NCBI RefSeq assembly: GCF_001456155.1
Contig: NZ_CP013293.1
Location: 2,790,001-2,854,000, forward strand
DNA from: Chryseobacterium sp. IHB B 17019
GTDB lineage: Bacteria > Bacteroidota > Bacteroidia > Flavobacteriales > Weeksellaceae
Reading direction: 5' to 3'
Length of the DNA: 64,000 nucleotides
The notes below the pieces were generated by a model that made no database searches, was not told the DNA's origin, and worked only from the letters and a program-made list of their open reading frames with translations. Shown in pieces: positions 53,478 to 61,056 of this stretch. Made by a program: the position numbers and the translations under genes. Within the stretch, counting starts at the first letter, position 1. Each line of letters begins with the position of its first letter.

Positions 53478-54019
53478 TGTTTTAACAGTACATAAGTATA
53501 TTGAACATTCACACTTTCTGCAATCTTTTTGGTAACCATTTTCGGGATTGTTACATTATGATCTGCAGGTCTTGCAACAAAACCTCCGGTCATATAAATT
53601 TTCCCGTCTTTGGTATGAATATTAGCATTTGAAGTATAAGCCTTATTCACTCCATGAAAATTTAATGTTCCCTGAACAGTATATTTCTGTGGAGTTGAAG
53701 AAAGTTTATTTTTATCAAAATTTACAATCTTACCTGTAAAAGTAGCTTTAGGATATTTTGCGGTTTCGGCATAACTTTCGTTGAAATGCTCTTCCATTAA
53801 TTTTGTTTTAAAATGGAAATTTTTAACCACGGAAACCGAAGCAAAATCTCCCGTATCAGCATTAATGACCCCCACATTGTTGTCATCCTGCGCAAAAACA
53901 TCCTCAAATAAGGGTACGGATGCTTCAAACGTTACTTTTCCTGTTTTAGTCATATATTTTTGTGCTAAAGCAAGATTGGCAAAAAGCAACGACATAATAA
54001 GTAATACTAGCTTTTTCAT
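53474..54019 (-). CDS. YceI family protein
   Basis: 181 residues from the ATG at 54019; an upstream in-frame ATG (54061) would bury the signal peptide (MKKLVLLIMSLLFANLALAQ). The YceI lipocalin-like barrel is recognised by KTGKVTFEASVPLFEDVFAQ, the NFHFKTKLMEEHFNE segment, YPKATFTGKI and QGTLNFHGVNKAYT. YceI proteins bind isoprenoid chains such as quinones in the periplasm. It lies 11 nt after the haem lipoprotein gene, consistent with an electron-transfer role for the operon. Confidence 0.88.
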   Translation of the reverse strand: MKKLVLLIMSLLFANLALAQKYMTKTGKVTFEASVPLFEDVFAQDDNNVGVINADTGDFASVSVVKNFHFKTKLMEEHFNESYAETAKYPKATFTGKIVNFDKNKLSSTPQKYTVQGTLNFHGVNKAYTSNANIHTKDGKIYMTGGFVARPADHNVTIPKMVTKKIAESVNVQYTYVLLKQ

Positions 54020-54030
54020 ATAATTCTTTT

Positions 54031-54381
54031 TTAATTTTCGATAAGCCCGTCGGCTTTCCATTTGGTGAAAATATTAATTTGTGATGGTGATAAACTTCCG
54101 CCCTGAGGCATTTTCAGAGGATCGCCGTTTGGCCTTTGTATTCTGTCCAAAATATTATCAATGTGAGTTTTTACCTGATCATAGCTTGTCCATGGCTGGA
54201 AAGAAGCTGGGCCGCCCGCGGAGTGGCATCCAATACAGTTGGCTTCAATAATCGGTTTCACATCTTTTGCATAAGTTACCTGCTCAGCAATTGGCGTATT
54301 GTCTGAGATCTCTTCATAGGTTCTACTTTCACAAGCAATCAACAAAACCACCGATGAAAATATATAAATTAACTTCCTCAT
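54031..54381 (-). CDS. c-type haem lipoprotein (CxxCH)
   Basis: 116 residues from the ATG at 54381, 1 nt after the DUF5777 stop; the longer frame to 54447 would overlap that gene. The lipobox is LIAC. A single haem-attachment motif CIGCH follows AKDVKPIIEANC, with a likely distal Met in LKMPQGG. This is the layout of small cytochrome c-like domains. It probably transfers electrons in the periplasm, anchored by lipid. Confidence 0.88.
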   Translation of the reverse strand: MRKLIYIFSSVVLLIACESRTYEEISDNTPIAEQVTYAKDVKPIIEANCIGCHSAGGPASFQPWTSYDQVKTHIDNILDRIQRPNGDPLKMPQGGSLSPSQINIFTKWKADGLIEN

Positions 54382-54382
54382 A

Positions 54383-55231
54383 TTAAAAAACTCTATAAAG
54401 ATTAAAACCAAAGAAAATCTGTCCTTTTTCCCACTTTCCGGTAGCATTGGTAAGATAACCGATGTCTGAATTAAGTTGGGAATTCGTAAATAAAAGCTGG
54501 AAAACGTGTCCCCCGGTTTCTATATCCATCCCTAATGACAGTGGATTTTTATAAAAACTGTGATTGTCGAAATTCACAAAATATTCCGCATTGATGGAAA
54601 TTCTTTTTGAAATTTTATAACGGCCTCCTAATCCTGTCAGAAATTGGTTTTTATCTTCAATATTAGGCTCGTATAGGTTTTTGTGAACATAAGATGGTGT
54701 TAATTGTAAAGAAAATTTGTCGCTGAATCTTCTCGAAATTAAAGCCTGGGTAAGGTAAGAAAGCCTGTCTCCGAACTGAAGATGCGGATAATTGTCCTTG
54801 CTGAGATCAGTATTTACAGCCAAAACATTATATCCTACAATATCAACAGGAAATTTTTCACTTTGCTTTACTAACTTATATTTTGCAGCACCTTCAAAAG
54901 TTTTCATGTTGGTTTCTCTGGAAAGACTTAATGAAAGCCCATCTGTCACACCGTAGATTACTCCTAGCTTGGTAGAAGCATCATCCAGTCCAAAGAATTC
55001 TTTGAAGCCGTGGCTTACATCTCCAAAACGGTGTGCTACGACGATGTACCATTCATTTTTTGCCGTTAGTTTTGTGGATTGCCCTGTGACAATCTGTAAT
55101 GCTTTAAAAGCGGGCTGGGAAGTTTCGGTACTTGTTTGAATTGTGTCAATATCCTTCAGTAGGTCCTCCTGTGCAAAAGCAAGACCTGAGACAAATATTG
55201 ACAAAAATAAGAGAGTTTTTGTCATACACAT
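54383..55231 (-). CDS. DUF5777 family beta-barrel protein
   Basis: 282 residues. Signal peptide (ending LAFAQ), then strands WYIVVAHRFGDVSHGFKEFFGLDDASTKLGVIYGVTDGLSLSLSR, typical of DUF5777, through to a C-terminus FGFNLYRVF with terminal Phe, as in outer-membrane barrels. Function unknown. It is the first gene of a five-gene operon with the c-type haem, YceI, ankyrin and DOMON proteins. It starts at either the first or the third codon (both ATG). A Crp-like site and a -7 element lie upstream. Confidence 0.85.
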   Translation of the reverse strand: MCMTKTLLFLSIFVSGLAFAQEDLLKDIDTIQTSTETSQPAFKALQIVTGQSTKLTAKNEWYIVVAHRFGDVSHGFKEFFGLDDASTKLGVIYGVTDGLSLSLSRETNMKTFEGAAKYKLVKQSEKFPVDIVGYNVLAVNTDLSKDNYPHLQFGDRLSYLTQALISRRFSDKFSLQLTPSYVHKNLYEPNIEDKNQFLTGLGGRYKISKRISINAEYFVNFDNHSFYKNPLSLGMDIETGGHVFQLLFTNSQLNSDIGYLTNATGKWEKGQIFFGFNLYRVF

Positions 55232-55251
55232 TTTTAATTAAATTAGTATAA

Positions 55252-55259
55252 CAAACATA
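55252..55259 (-). promoter_or_regulatory. -7 element of the DUF5777 operon
   Basis: TATGTTTG on the minus strand, 20 nt before the start. The nearest upstream TTG is 14 nt away, too close, which fits an activator-dependent promoter. Confidence 0.6.
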
Positions 55260-55282
55260 TAGACTTATGACTGCAAAATCGC

Positions 55283-55296
55283 GTGATAAAAGTCAC
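55283..55296 (-). promoter_or_regulatory. Crp/Fnr-type palindrome upstream of the DUF5777 operon
   Basis: GTGA-N6-TCAC, the Crp half-site spacing, centred about 34 nt upstream of the -7 element, i.e. roughly -41 to -45 from the predicted start. The Crp/Fnr gene at 55349 is adjacent. Confidence 0.6.
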
Positions 55297-55348
55297 CGAC
55301 TAAATTGTTTTTATCAATTAAAGTTTTAAAATAAGTAAACAATTTTTA

Positions 55349-55999
55349 TTAGCCTTGTCTAACATTTTCATTTACAGGTATTTTTATGCCCTCCTTGGTC
55401 TGAATAATTTCTCCCTCATTTTCCACTTTTTTCAAAACTCTGCTCACAACTTCTCTGGATGTGCCTAAATTACTTGCAATTTCACGATGGGTAAGCTTGA
55501 TGGGATTCTGCCCTGTGACTGATATCTGTTGTTTGATATAATTTACAATTCTTTTATCAAGTTTATGAAAAACGGCGTCATTTACCATATTCATGACATC
55601 GGTAAACCTTTTATCATACTCGTTATAAAAAAGCTTATTGATTTCAGGAAAACGGATCAGCCAGTCATGCAATACAGAAGCAGGAATCAGCATTACTTCC
55701 GAATCTTCTTCTGCCATCGCGTAAACCTTGCTCGTATAATCACTAAAAATTGATGAAAAAGTCATCAGACAGCTGTCATTCGGTCTTACGTAATAGTAAA
55801 TTAACTCTCTTCCGTCATTTAAAGAATACACTTTAATGGAGCCTTTTATTAAAAAAGGAACATACCGTACTTTTTGCCCTTCGGTAATAATTTCGGTTTT
55901 TGCTTTAATATCCGTTATCAATGCATGTTGGTTGAGCTCTTTTGAAAAGTCTTCACCCAAAAAGCCGAATTTATTAAGAATAAATTTATTATTTATCAT
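55349..55999 (-). CDS. Crp/Fnr family transcriptional regulator
   Basis: 216 residues. Cyclic-nucleotide-like domain (about 15-120: YVPFLIKGSIKVYSLNDGRELIYYYV) without the Fnr cysteine cluster, a dimer helix (FNEYDKRFTDVMNMV region), and a helix-turn-helix at about 167-190 (LTHREIASNLGTSREVVSRVLKKVENEG) of the Fnr/FlpA kind. It lacks iron-sulfur ligands, so the signal could be haem-NO or another ligand. TATATTTG (56023-56030, minus) lies 23 nt before the ATG. A likely activator of the downstream operon. Confidence 0.9.
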   Translation of the reverse strand: MINNKFILNKFGFLGEDFSKELNQHALITDIKAKTEIITEGQKVRYVPFLIKGSIKVYSLNDGRELIYYYVRPNDSCLMTFSSIFSDYTSKVYAMAEEDSEVMLIPASVLHDWLIRFPEINKLFYNEYDKRFTDVMNMVNDAVFHKLDKRIVNYIKQQISVTGQNPIKLTHREIASNLGTSREVVSRVLKKVENEGEIIQTKEGIKIPVNENVRQG

Positions 56000-56022
56000 A
56001 TCTGTTATATCATATCCAAAAA

Positions 56023-56030
56023 CAAATATA
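56023..56030 (-). promoter_or_regulatory. -7 element of the Crp/Fnr gene
   Basis: TATATTTG on the minus strand; no clear -33. Confidence 0.45.
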
Positions 56031-56120
56031 TAAAATTGAATAATTCATACGGTTATTTTTTATCTATTAAATTTATTTAATGAGAACTGAATGATTTTTT
56101 ATGTTTTGCTGAATGTTTAG

Positions 56121-56180
56121 ACCACCCCGTCAAAAATTCATTTTGAATTTTCGCCACCCCTCCAGAGAAGGGGAATTTTT
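56121..56180. repeat. Intergenic palindromic repeat
   Basis: Two hairpins in tandem: AAAATTCA/TGAATTTT around TTT, and CCCCT/AGGGG followed by AATTTTT. The direct copies of CACCCC on either side give it the look of a dispersed element. Confidence 0.5.
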
Positions 56181-56217
56181 ATGCTGTTGATTTAACTTTA
56201 ATTAAAATTTAAAGCAC

Positions 56218-56250
56218 AAAAAATGCCCCAATTAAATTGAGGCATTGTTC
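56218..56250 (-). terminator. Terminator of the DUF3467 gene
   Basis: On the minus strand, AATGCC-type arms (56222-56227 with 56241-56246, extended by CAATT) are followed by a T run. Confidence 0.8.
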
Positions 56251-56269
56251 TTATATTGTTAAGAAAATC

Positions 56270-56575
56270 TTACGCTTGTACGTTGTTTCCACCTAATACG
56301 AAAGGCTCAACTTCTTTGATTTCTCCGAATTGTTGCTCGTAGTTTGCGATGTTTTGTTGAAGAGCGCTTAATACTCTTTTAGCGTGAAGAGGAGCAAGAA
56401 TGATTCTTGATCTTACTTTAGCTTGTTGTACACCCGGCATTAATTGGATGAAATCTACTACGAATTCAGATGGAGAGTGGTTTACTAAAGCTAAATTAGC
56501 GTAAACTCCTGCAGCTACCATTTCGTTTAATTCGATGTTGATGTTTCCGTCTTGTGGATTTTGATTGTTGTCCAT
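56270..56575 (-). CDS. DUF3467 family protein
   Basis: 101 residues. The family core is plain: ANLALVNHSPSEFVVDFIQLMPGVQQAKVRSRIILAPLHAKRVLSALQQNIANYEQQFG. Small cytoplasmic protein of unknown role, conserved directly downstream of rpoC in this group (92 nt here), so probably in the rpoBC transcript or expressed with it. Confidence 0.9.
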   Translation of the reverse strand: MDNNQNPQDGNINIELNEMVAAGVYANLALVNHSPSEFVVDFIQLMPGVQQAKVRSRIILAPLHAKRVLSALQQNIANYEQQFGEIKEVEPFVLGGNNVQA

Positions 56576-56667
56576 TGTTATTGTATATTATATTTTAAAT
56601 AAATTCGAAATTTGAGAATGTGAAAGTATAAAAATAATTTCAATCCTCAAATTTCAAATTATTAATT

Positions 56668-59600
56668 TTAGTTAAGATCTTCGAATTCTTTTTTAGAACC
56701 TACGATCACATTCTGATATTCCTTAAGACCTGTACCTGCAGGAATTCTGTGTCCTACAATTACATTTTCTTTAAGACCGCTCAGGTAATCTACCTTACCG
56801 GCAACTGCTGCTTCGTTCAGAACCTTAGTTGTTTCCTGGAACGATGCTGCAGACATGAATGATTTCGTCTGAAGAGCTGCTCTTGTAATACCTTGCAGTA
56901 CAGGCGTTGCTGTAGCAGGTAAAGCTTCTCTTACTTCAACTAATTTCTGATCTTCACGCTTAAGCTTGGAGTTTTCGTCTCTTAATTCTCTTGCTGTAAT
57001 CATCTGTCCCGGCTTGAAGATTTTAGAATCACCAGCCTCAGTAACCACTTTAAGTCCGAATACTCTGTTGTTTTCTTCCAAGAAATCGTATTTGTGCTCA
57101 AGAGCTCCTTCAAGGAACTGAGTATCACCTCCATCAACGATTGATACTTTAGTCATCATCTGTCTTACGATGATTTCGAAATGCTTGTCGTCGATTTTTA
57201 CCCCTTGTAGACGGTAAACTTCCTGAATTTCATTTACTAAATATTCCTGAACCGCAGTTGGACCTTTAATTCTTAAGATGTCTTCCGGAGTAATTGATCC
57301 GTCAGAAAGCGGCGAACCGGCTCTTACGAAGTCATTCTCCTGAACTAAGATCTGGTTTGATAATTTAACTAAATAAATTTTTCTCTCTCCAGTTTTAGCC
57401 TCAACAATAAGTTCACGGTTACCTCTCTTAATTTTCCCGTAAGAAACTACCCCATCGATTTCTGTAACAACCGCCGGGTTTGAAGGGTTTCTTGCTTCGA
57501 ATAATTCGGTAACTCTCGGAAGACCTCCGGTGATATCCCCTGCTTTTGCAGATTTTCTCGGGATTTTGATTAAGACTTTACCAGCCTTAATTTTTTCACC
57601 ATCGTTTACCATTAAGTGGGCTCCTACCGGTAAGTTGTAACCTTTTTGTTCAACTCCTTTAGAATCTACCACTTTCAAAGTAGGTACGGCTTTCTTATTT
57701 CTGGATTCAGAGATTACTTTCTCTTCGAATCCTGTCTGTTCGTCAATTTCAAGCTGGAATGAAATACCCTGAATGATATCTTCATATTCAACCTTACCAG
57801 CAGTTTCAGCAATGATTACCGCGTTGTAAGGATCCCATGAACAGATCACATCGCCTTTTTTCACTTTATCTCCAGGTTTCACCGCTAATATCGAACCGTA
57901 AGGTACGTTTGCGATCATCAATGGAGTTCTTGATTCATTATCAGCAACTAATCTAAATTCTGTTGTACGAGATACCACTACTTCAGCAGTGTTTCCGCTT
58001 TCATCTTCAGAAGTAATTGTTCTTACTTCATCCAATTCTACGATACCGTCTCTTCTGGCAACAATTGAAGGGTTTTCAGATACGTTGGTTGAAACCCCAC
58101 CCTGGTGGAAAGTTCTCAACGTAAGCTGAGTTCCCGGTTCCCCAATAGACTGAGCAGCAATTACACCTACCGCTTCACCCATGTGGATTGTTTTACCAGT
58201 AGCTAAGTTTCTACCGTAGCATTTTGCACAGATTCCTTTTTTAGCTTCACAAGTCAGTGGTGAACGAACTTCAACAGCTTCTAATCCAACCTCTTCGATT
58301 CTTTTAGCAAATTCTTCATTGATTACCTGATCTGCTTCAATGATTAATTCATCAGATTCCGGGTCATAGATATTATGAAGAGAAACTCTACCTAAGATTC
58401 TTTCTGAAATTCTTTCAACGATCTCGTCATTTTTCTTAAGTGCAGTAACTTCTGTACCTCTTAAAGTTCCACAGTCGTCTTCTGTAACGATAACGTCCTG
58501 AGCAACGTCTACCAATCTTCTCGTAAGGTAACCAGCATCGGCAGTCTTAAGAGCGGTATCCGCAAGACCTTTACGGGCACCGTGGGTAGAGATAAAGTAT
58601 TCTAAGATGGAAAGACCTTCTTTAAAGTTTGCAAGGATCGGGTTTTCGATAATTTCCGCTCCGGTAGAACCGGCTTTTTGCGGTTTTGCCATCAAACCTC
58701 TCATCCCTGATAACTGACGGATCTGTTCCTTAGAACCCCTCGCTCCAGAGTCAAGCATCATATATACAGAGTTGAACCCACCTTGATCGGTTTTCATTCT
58801 GCTCATGATCATTTCAGTTAATCCTGCGTTGGTGTTTGTCCAAACGTCGATTACCTGGTTATAACGTTCTGTATCCGTAATAAGACCCATGTTGTAGTTG
58901 GCTCTAATTTCGTCTACAGTTTCAATTGAAGTAGCAATCATCTGCTTTTTCTCAACAGGAACCACGATGTCTCCTAATGAGAATGAAAGACCTCCTTTGA
59001 ATGCATTTGAATATCCTAAGTCTTTCATTGCATCCAGGAACTTCACAGTTGTAGGGAAGTCTGTATCAGCAAGGATCTTACCGATAACGTTTCTTAATGA
59101 TTTCTTCGTAAGAAGCTCATTAATATATCCTGATTGTTTAGGTACGATTTGGTTGAATAGAATTCTACCAACTGTAGTTTCGATCAATCTTGTTACTAAT
59201 TCTCCGTCTTCTTTTACAGGTAATCTACATTTTACCTTAGCATTTAAAGAAACTTTACCTTCTGCATAAGCGATTTCCGCTTCCTCAGGAGAATAGAATG
59301 CAAGACCTTCACCTTTTACTTTCATATCTTCTGTAGAGCTCAATTCTTTAGTCATGAAATAAAGACCAAGAACCATGTCCTGAGAAGGTACCGTAATTGG
59401 AGAACCGTTTGCAGGGTTCAAGATATTTTGAGAACCTAACATCAATAACTGAGCTTCAAGGATCGCTTCAGGGCCTAACGGTAAGTGTACCGCCATCTGG
59501 TCACCATCGAAATCGGCGTTGAATGCTGTTGTTACCAACGGGTGTAGCTGGATTGCCTTACCTTCGATCATCTTAGGTTGGAAAGCCTGAATACCCAGTC

Positions 59601-60933
59601 TGTGAAGCGTAGGTGCCCTGTTTAATAAAACCGGGTGACCTTTCATCACGTTTTCAAGGATATCGTATACTACTGGTTCTTTTCTATCAATAATTCTCTT
59701 TGCAGATTTTACTGTTTTTACAATCCCTCTTTCAATTAGTTTTCTAATGATAAACGGTTTGTACAATTCCGCAGCCATATCTTTAGGAATACCACATTCG
59801 TGAAGTTGTAAGTTTGGACCTACAACAATTACCGAACGCGCCGAGTAATCTACCCTTTTACCTAATAAGTTCTGACGGAAACGCCCCTGCTTACCTTTCA
59901 ATGAATCAGAAAGCGATTTCAATGGTCTGTTTGATTCAGATTTTACGGCTGAAGATTTTCTTGTATTATCGAATAATGAATCTACTGATTCCTGAAGCAT
60001 ACGCTTCTCGTTTCTCAAGATTACTTCTGGAGCTTTGATCTCCAATAATCTCTTCAAACGGTTGTTTCTGATAATAACTCTTCTGTAAAGGTCATTCAAA
60101 TCGGAAGTTGCGAAACGTCCACCATCCAACGGAACTAATGGTCTTAGTTCTGGTGGGATTACTGGAAGCACACGCATAATCATCCACTCAGGCTTGTTGA
60201 TCATTCTTGTATTAGCACCTCTTAATGCTTCTACAACATTTAATCTTTTTAAAGCCTCAGTTCTTCTTTGTTTTGAACCTTCATTGTGAGCTTTGTGTCT
60301 TAAATCGAAAGACAATGCATCAAGATCGATTCTTTTTAAAAGATCTTCAACAGCTTCAGCACCCATTCTGGCGATGAATTTGTTTGGATCAGAATCATCA
60401 AGATACTGGTTCTCAATAGGAAGAGTTTCCATGATATCAAGATACTCTTCTTCTGTTAAGAATTCCATGTGCTCAAAATCAGAACCGTCTAATTTTTTAG
60501 CAATACCCTGTTGGATCACCACATATCTTTCGTAGTAGATGATCATATCTAATTTCTTAGAAGGAATTCCTAAAAGGTATCCGATTTTGTTTGGTAAAGA
60601 ACGGAAATACCAGATGTGCGCAATTGGAACTACAAGGTTGATGTGCCCGATTCTCTCTCTTCTTACTTTTTTCTCAGTAACTTCTACTCCACAACGGTCA
60701 CAAACGATCCCTTTGTAACGAATTCTCTTGTATTTTCCACAAGCACATTCGTAATCCTTTACAGGACCAAAAATTTTCTCACAGAATAACCCGTCTCTTT
60801 CAGGTTTGTGAGTTCTGTAGTTAATAGTTTCCGGCTTTAAAACCTCCCCTCTCGATTCCTGAAGAATCGATTCCGGTGAAGCTAAACCGATGGTTATTTT
60901 ATTAAATCTACTTGATTTATTTTTATTTGACAT
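56668..60933 (-). CDS. rpoC: RNA polymerase subunit beta'
   Basis: 1421 residues, full length. N-terminal zinc site C63/C65/C78/C81 ([10 protein letters not shown] ... VCDRCG), the catalytic NADFDGD at 472-478 holding the active-site magnesium, the bridge-helix/trigger-loop region ([16 protein letters not shown]) and a second zinc cluster ([13 protein letters not shown]). Core enzyme of transcription. Follows rpoB after 122 nt; the spacer carries a repeat shared with the groES-groEL spacer. Confidence 0.99.
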   Translation of the reverse strand: MSNKNKSSRFNKITIGLASPESILQESRGEVLKPETINYRTHKPERDGLFCEKIFGPVKDYECACGKYKRIRYKGIVCDRCGVEVTEKKVRRERIGHINLVVPIAHIWYFRSLPNKIGYLLGIPSKKLDMIIYYERYVVIQQGIAKKLDGSDFEHMEFLTEEEYLDIMETLPIENQYLDDSDPNKFIARMGAEAVEDLLKRIDLDALSFDLRHKAHNEGSKQRRTEALKRLNVVEALRGANTRMINKPEWMIMRVLPVIPPELRPLVPLDGGRFATSDLNDLYRRVIIRNNRLKRLLEIKAPEVILRNEKRMLQESVDSLFDNTRKSSAVKSESNRPLKSLSDSLKGKQGRFRQNLLGKRVDYSARSVIVVGPNLQLHECGIPKDMAAELYKPFIIRKLIERGIVKTVKSAKRIIDRKEPVVYDILENVMKGHPVLLNRAPTLHRLGIQAFQPKMIEGKAIQLHPLVTTAFNADFDGDQMAVHLPLGPEAILEAQLLMLGSQNILNPANGSPITVPSQDMVLGLYFMTKELSSTEDMKVKGEGLAFYSPEEAEIAYAEGKVSLNAKVKCRLPVKEDGELVTRLIETTVGRILFNQIVPKQSGYINELLTKKSLRNVIGKILADTDFPTTVKFLDAMKDLGYSNAFKGGLSFSLGDIVVPVEKKQMIATSIETVDEIRANYNMGLITDTERYNQVIDVWTNTNAGLTEMIMSRMKTDQGGFNSVYMMLDSGARGSKEQIRQLSGMRGLMAKPQKAGSTGAEIIENPILANFKEGLSILEYFISTHGARKGLADTALKTADAGYLTRRLVDVAQDVIVTEDDCGTLRGTEVTALKKNDEIVERISERILGRVSLHNIYDPESDELIIEADQVINEEFAKRIEEVGLEAVEVRSPLTCEAKKGICAKCYGRNLATGKTIHMGEAVGVIAAQSIGEPGTQLTLRTFHQGGVSTNVSENPSIVARRDGIVELDEVRTITSEDESGNTAEVVVSRTTEFRLVADNESRTPLMIANVPYGSILAVKPGDKVKKGDVICSWDPYNAVIIAETAGKVEYEDIIQGISFQLEIDEQTGFEEKVISESRNKKAVPTLKVVDSKGVEQKGYNLPVGAHLMVNDGEKIKAGKVLIKIPRKSAKAGDITGGLPRVTELFEARNPSNPAVVTEIDGVVSYGKIKRGNRELIVEAKTGERKIYLVKLSNQILVQENDFVRAGSPLSDGSITPEDILRIKGPTAVQEYLVNEIQEVYRLQGVKIDDKHFEIIVRQMMTKVSIVDGGDTQFLEGALEHKYDFLEENNRVFGLKVVTEAGDSKIFKPGQMITARELRDENSKLKREDQKLVEVREALPATATPVLQGITRAALQTKSFMSAASFQETTKVLNEAAVAGKVDYLSGLKENVIVGHRIPAGTGLKEYQNVIVGSKKEFEDLN

Positions 60934-60943
60934 AATTTTTTTT

Positions 60944-61056
60944 AGATTTTAGATTTCAGATTTCAGATTTCAGACGAAATCATCATTCCAAATTCAAGGA
61001 TTATAAAATTCTTAGAGCGTCATAGTCTGACATCTTGTGTCTGACATCTGATATCT
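60944..61056. repeat. Inverted/tandem repeat in the rpoB-rpoC spacer (family A, copy 2)
   Basis: The ATTTCAG unit is repeated three times (60953-60973). The opposite arm is TCTGACATCTTGTGTCTGACATCTGATATC (described in parts: TCTGACATC at 61026, TGTCTGACATCTGATATC from 61038). The reverse complement shares AGACACAAGA and TCAGA with the groES-groEL copy. Confidence 0.6.

Noticed and set aside
54382..54447. Longer start of the c-type haem lipoprotein
   Set aside because: It would overlap the DUF5777 gene and place a non-signal segment before the lipobox signal peptide.
58898..59269. 123-codon plus-strand ORF opposite rpoC, and 151 codons at 62161-62616 opposite rpoB
   Set aside because: Both lie fully within RNA polymerase genes and look like shadow translations.
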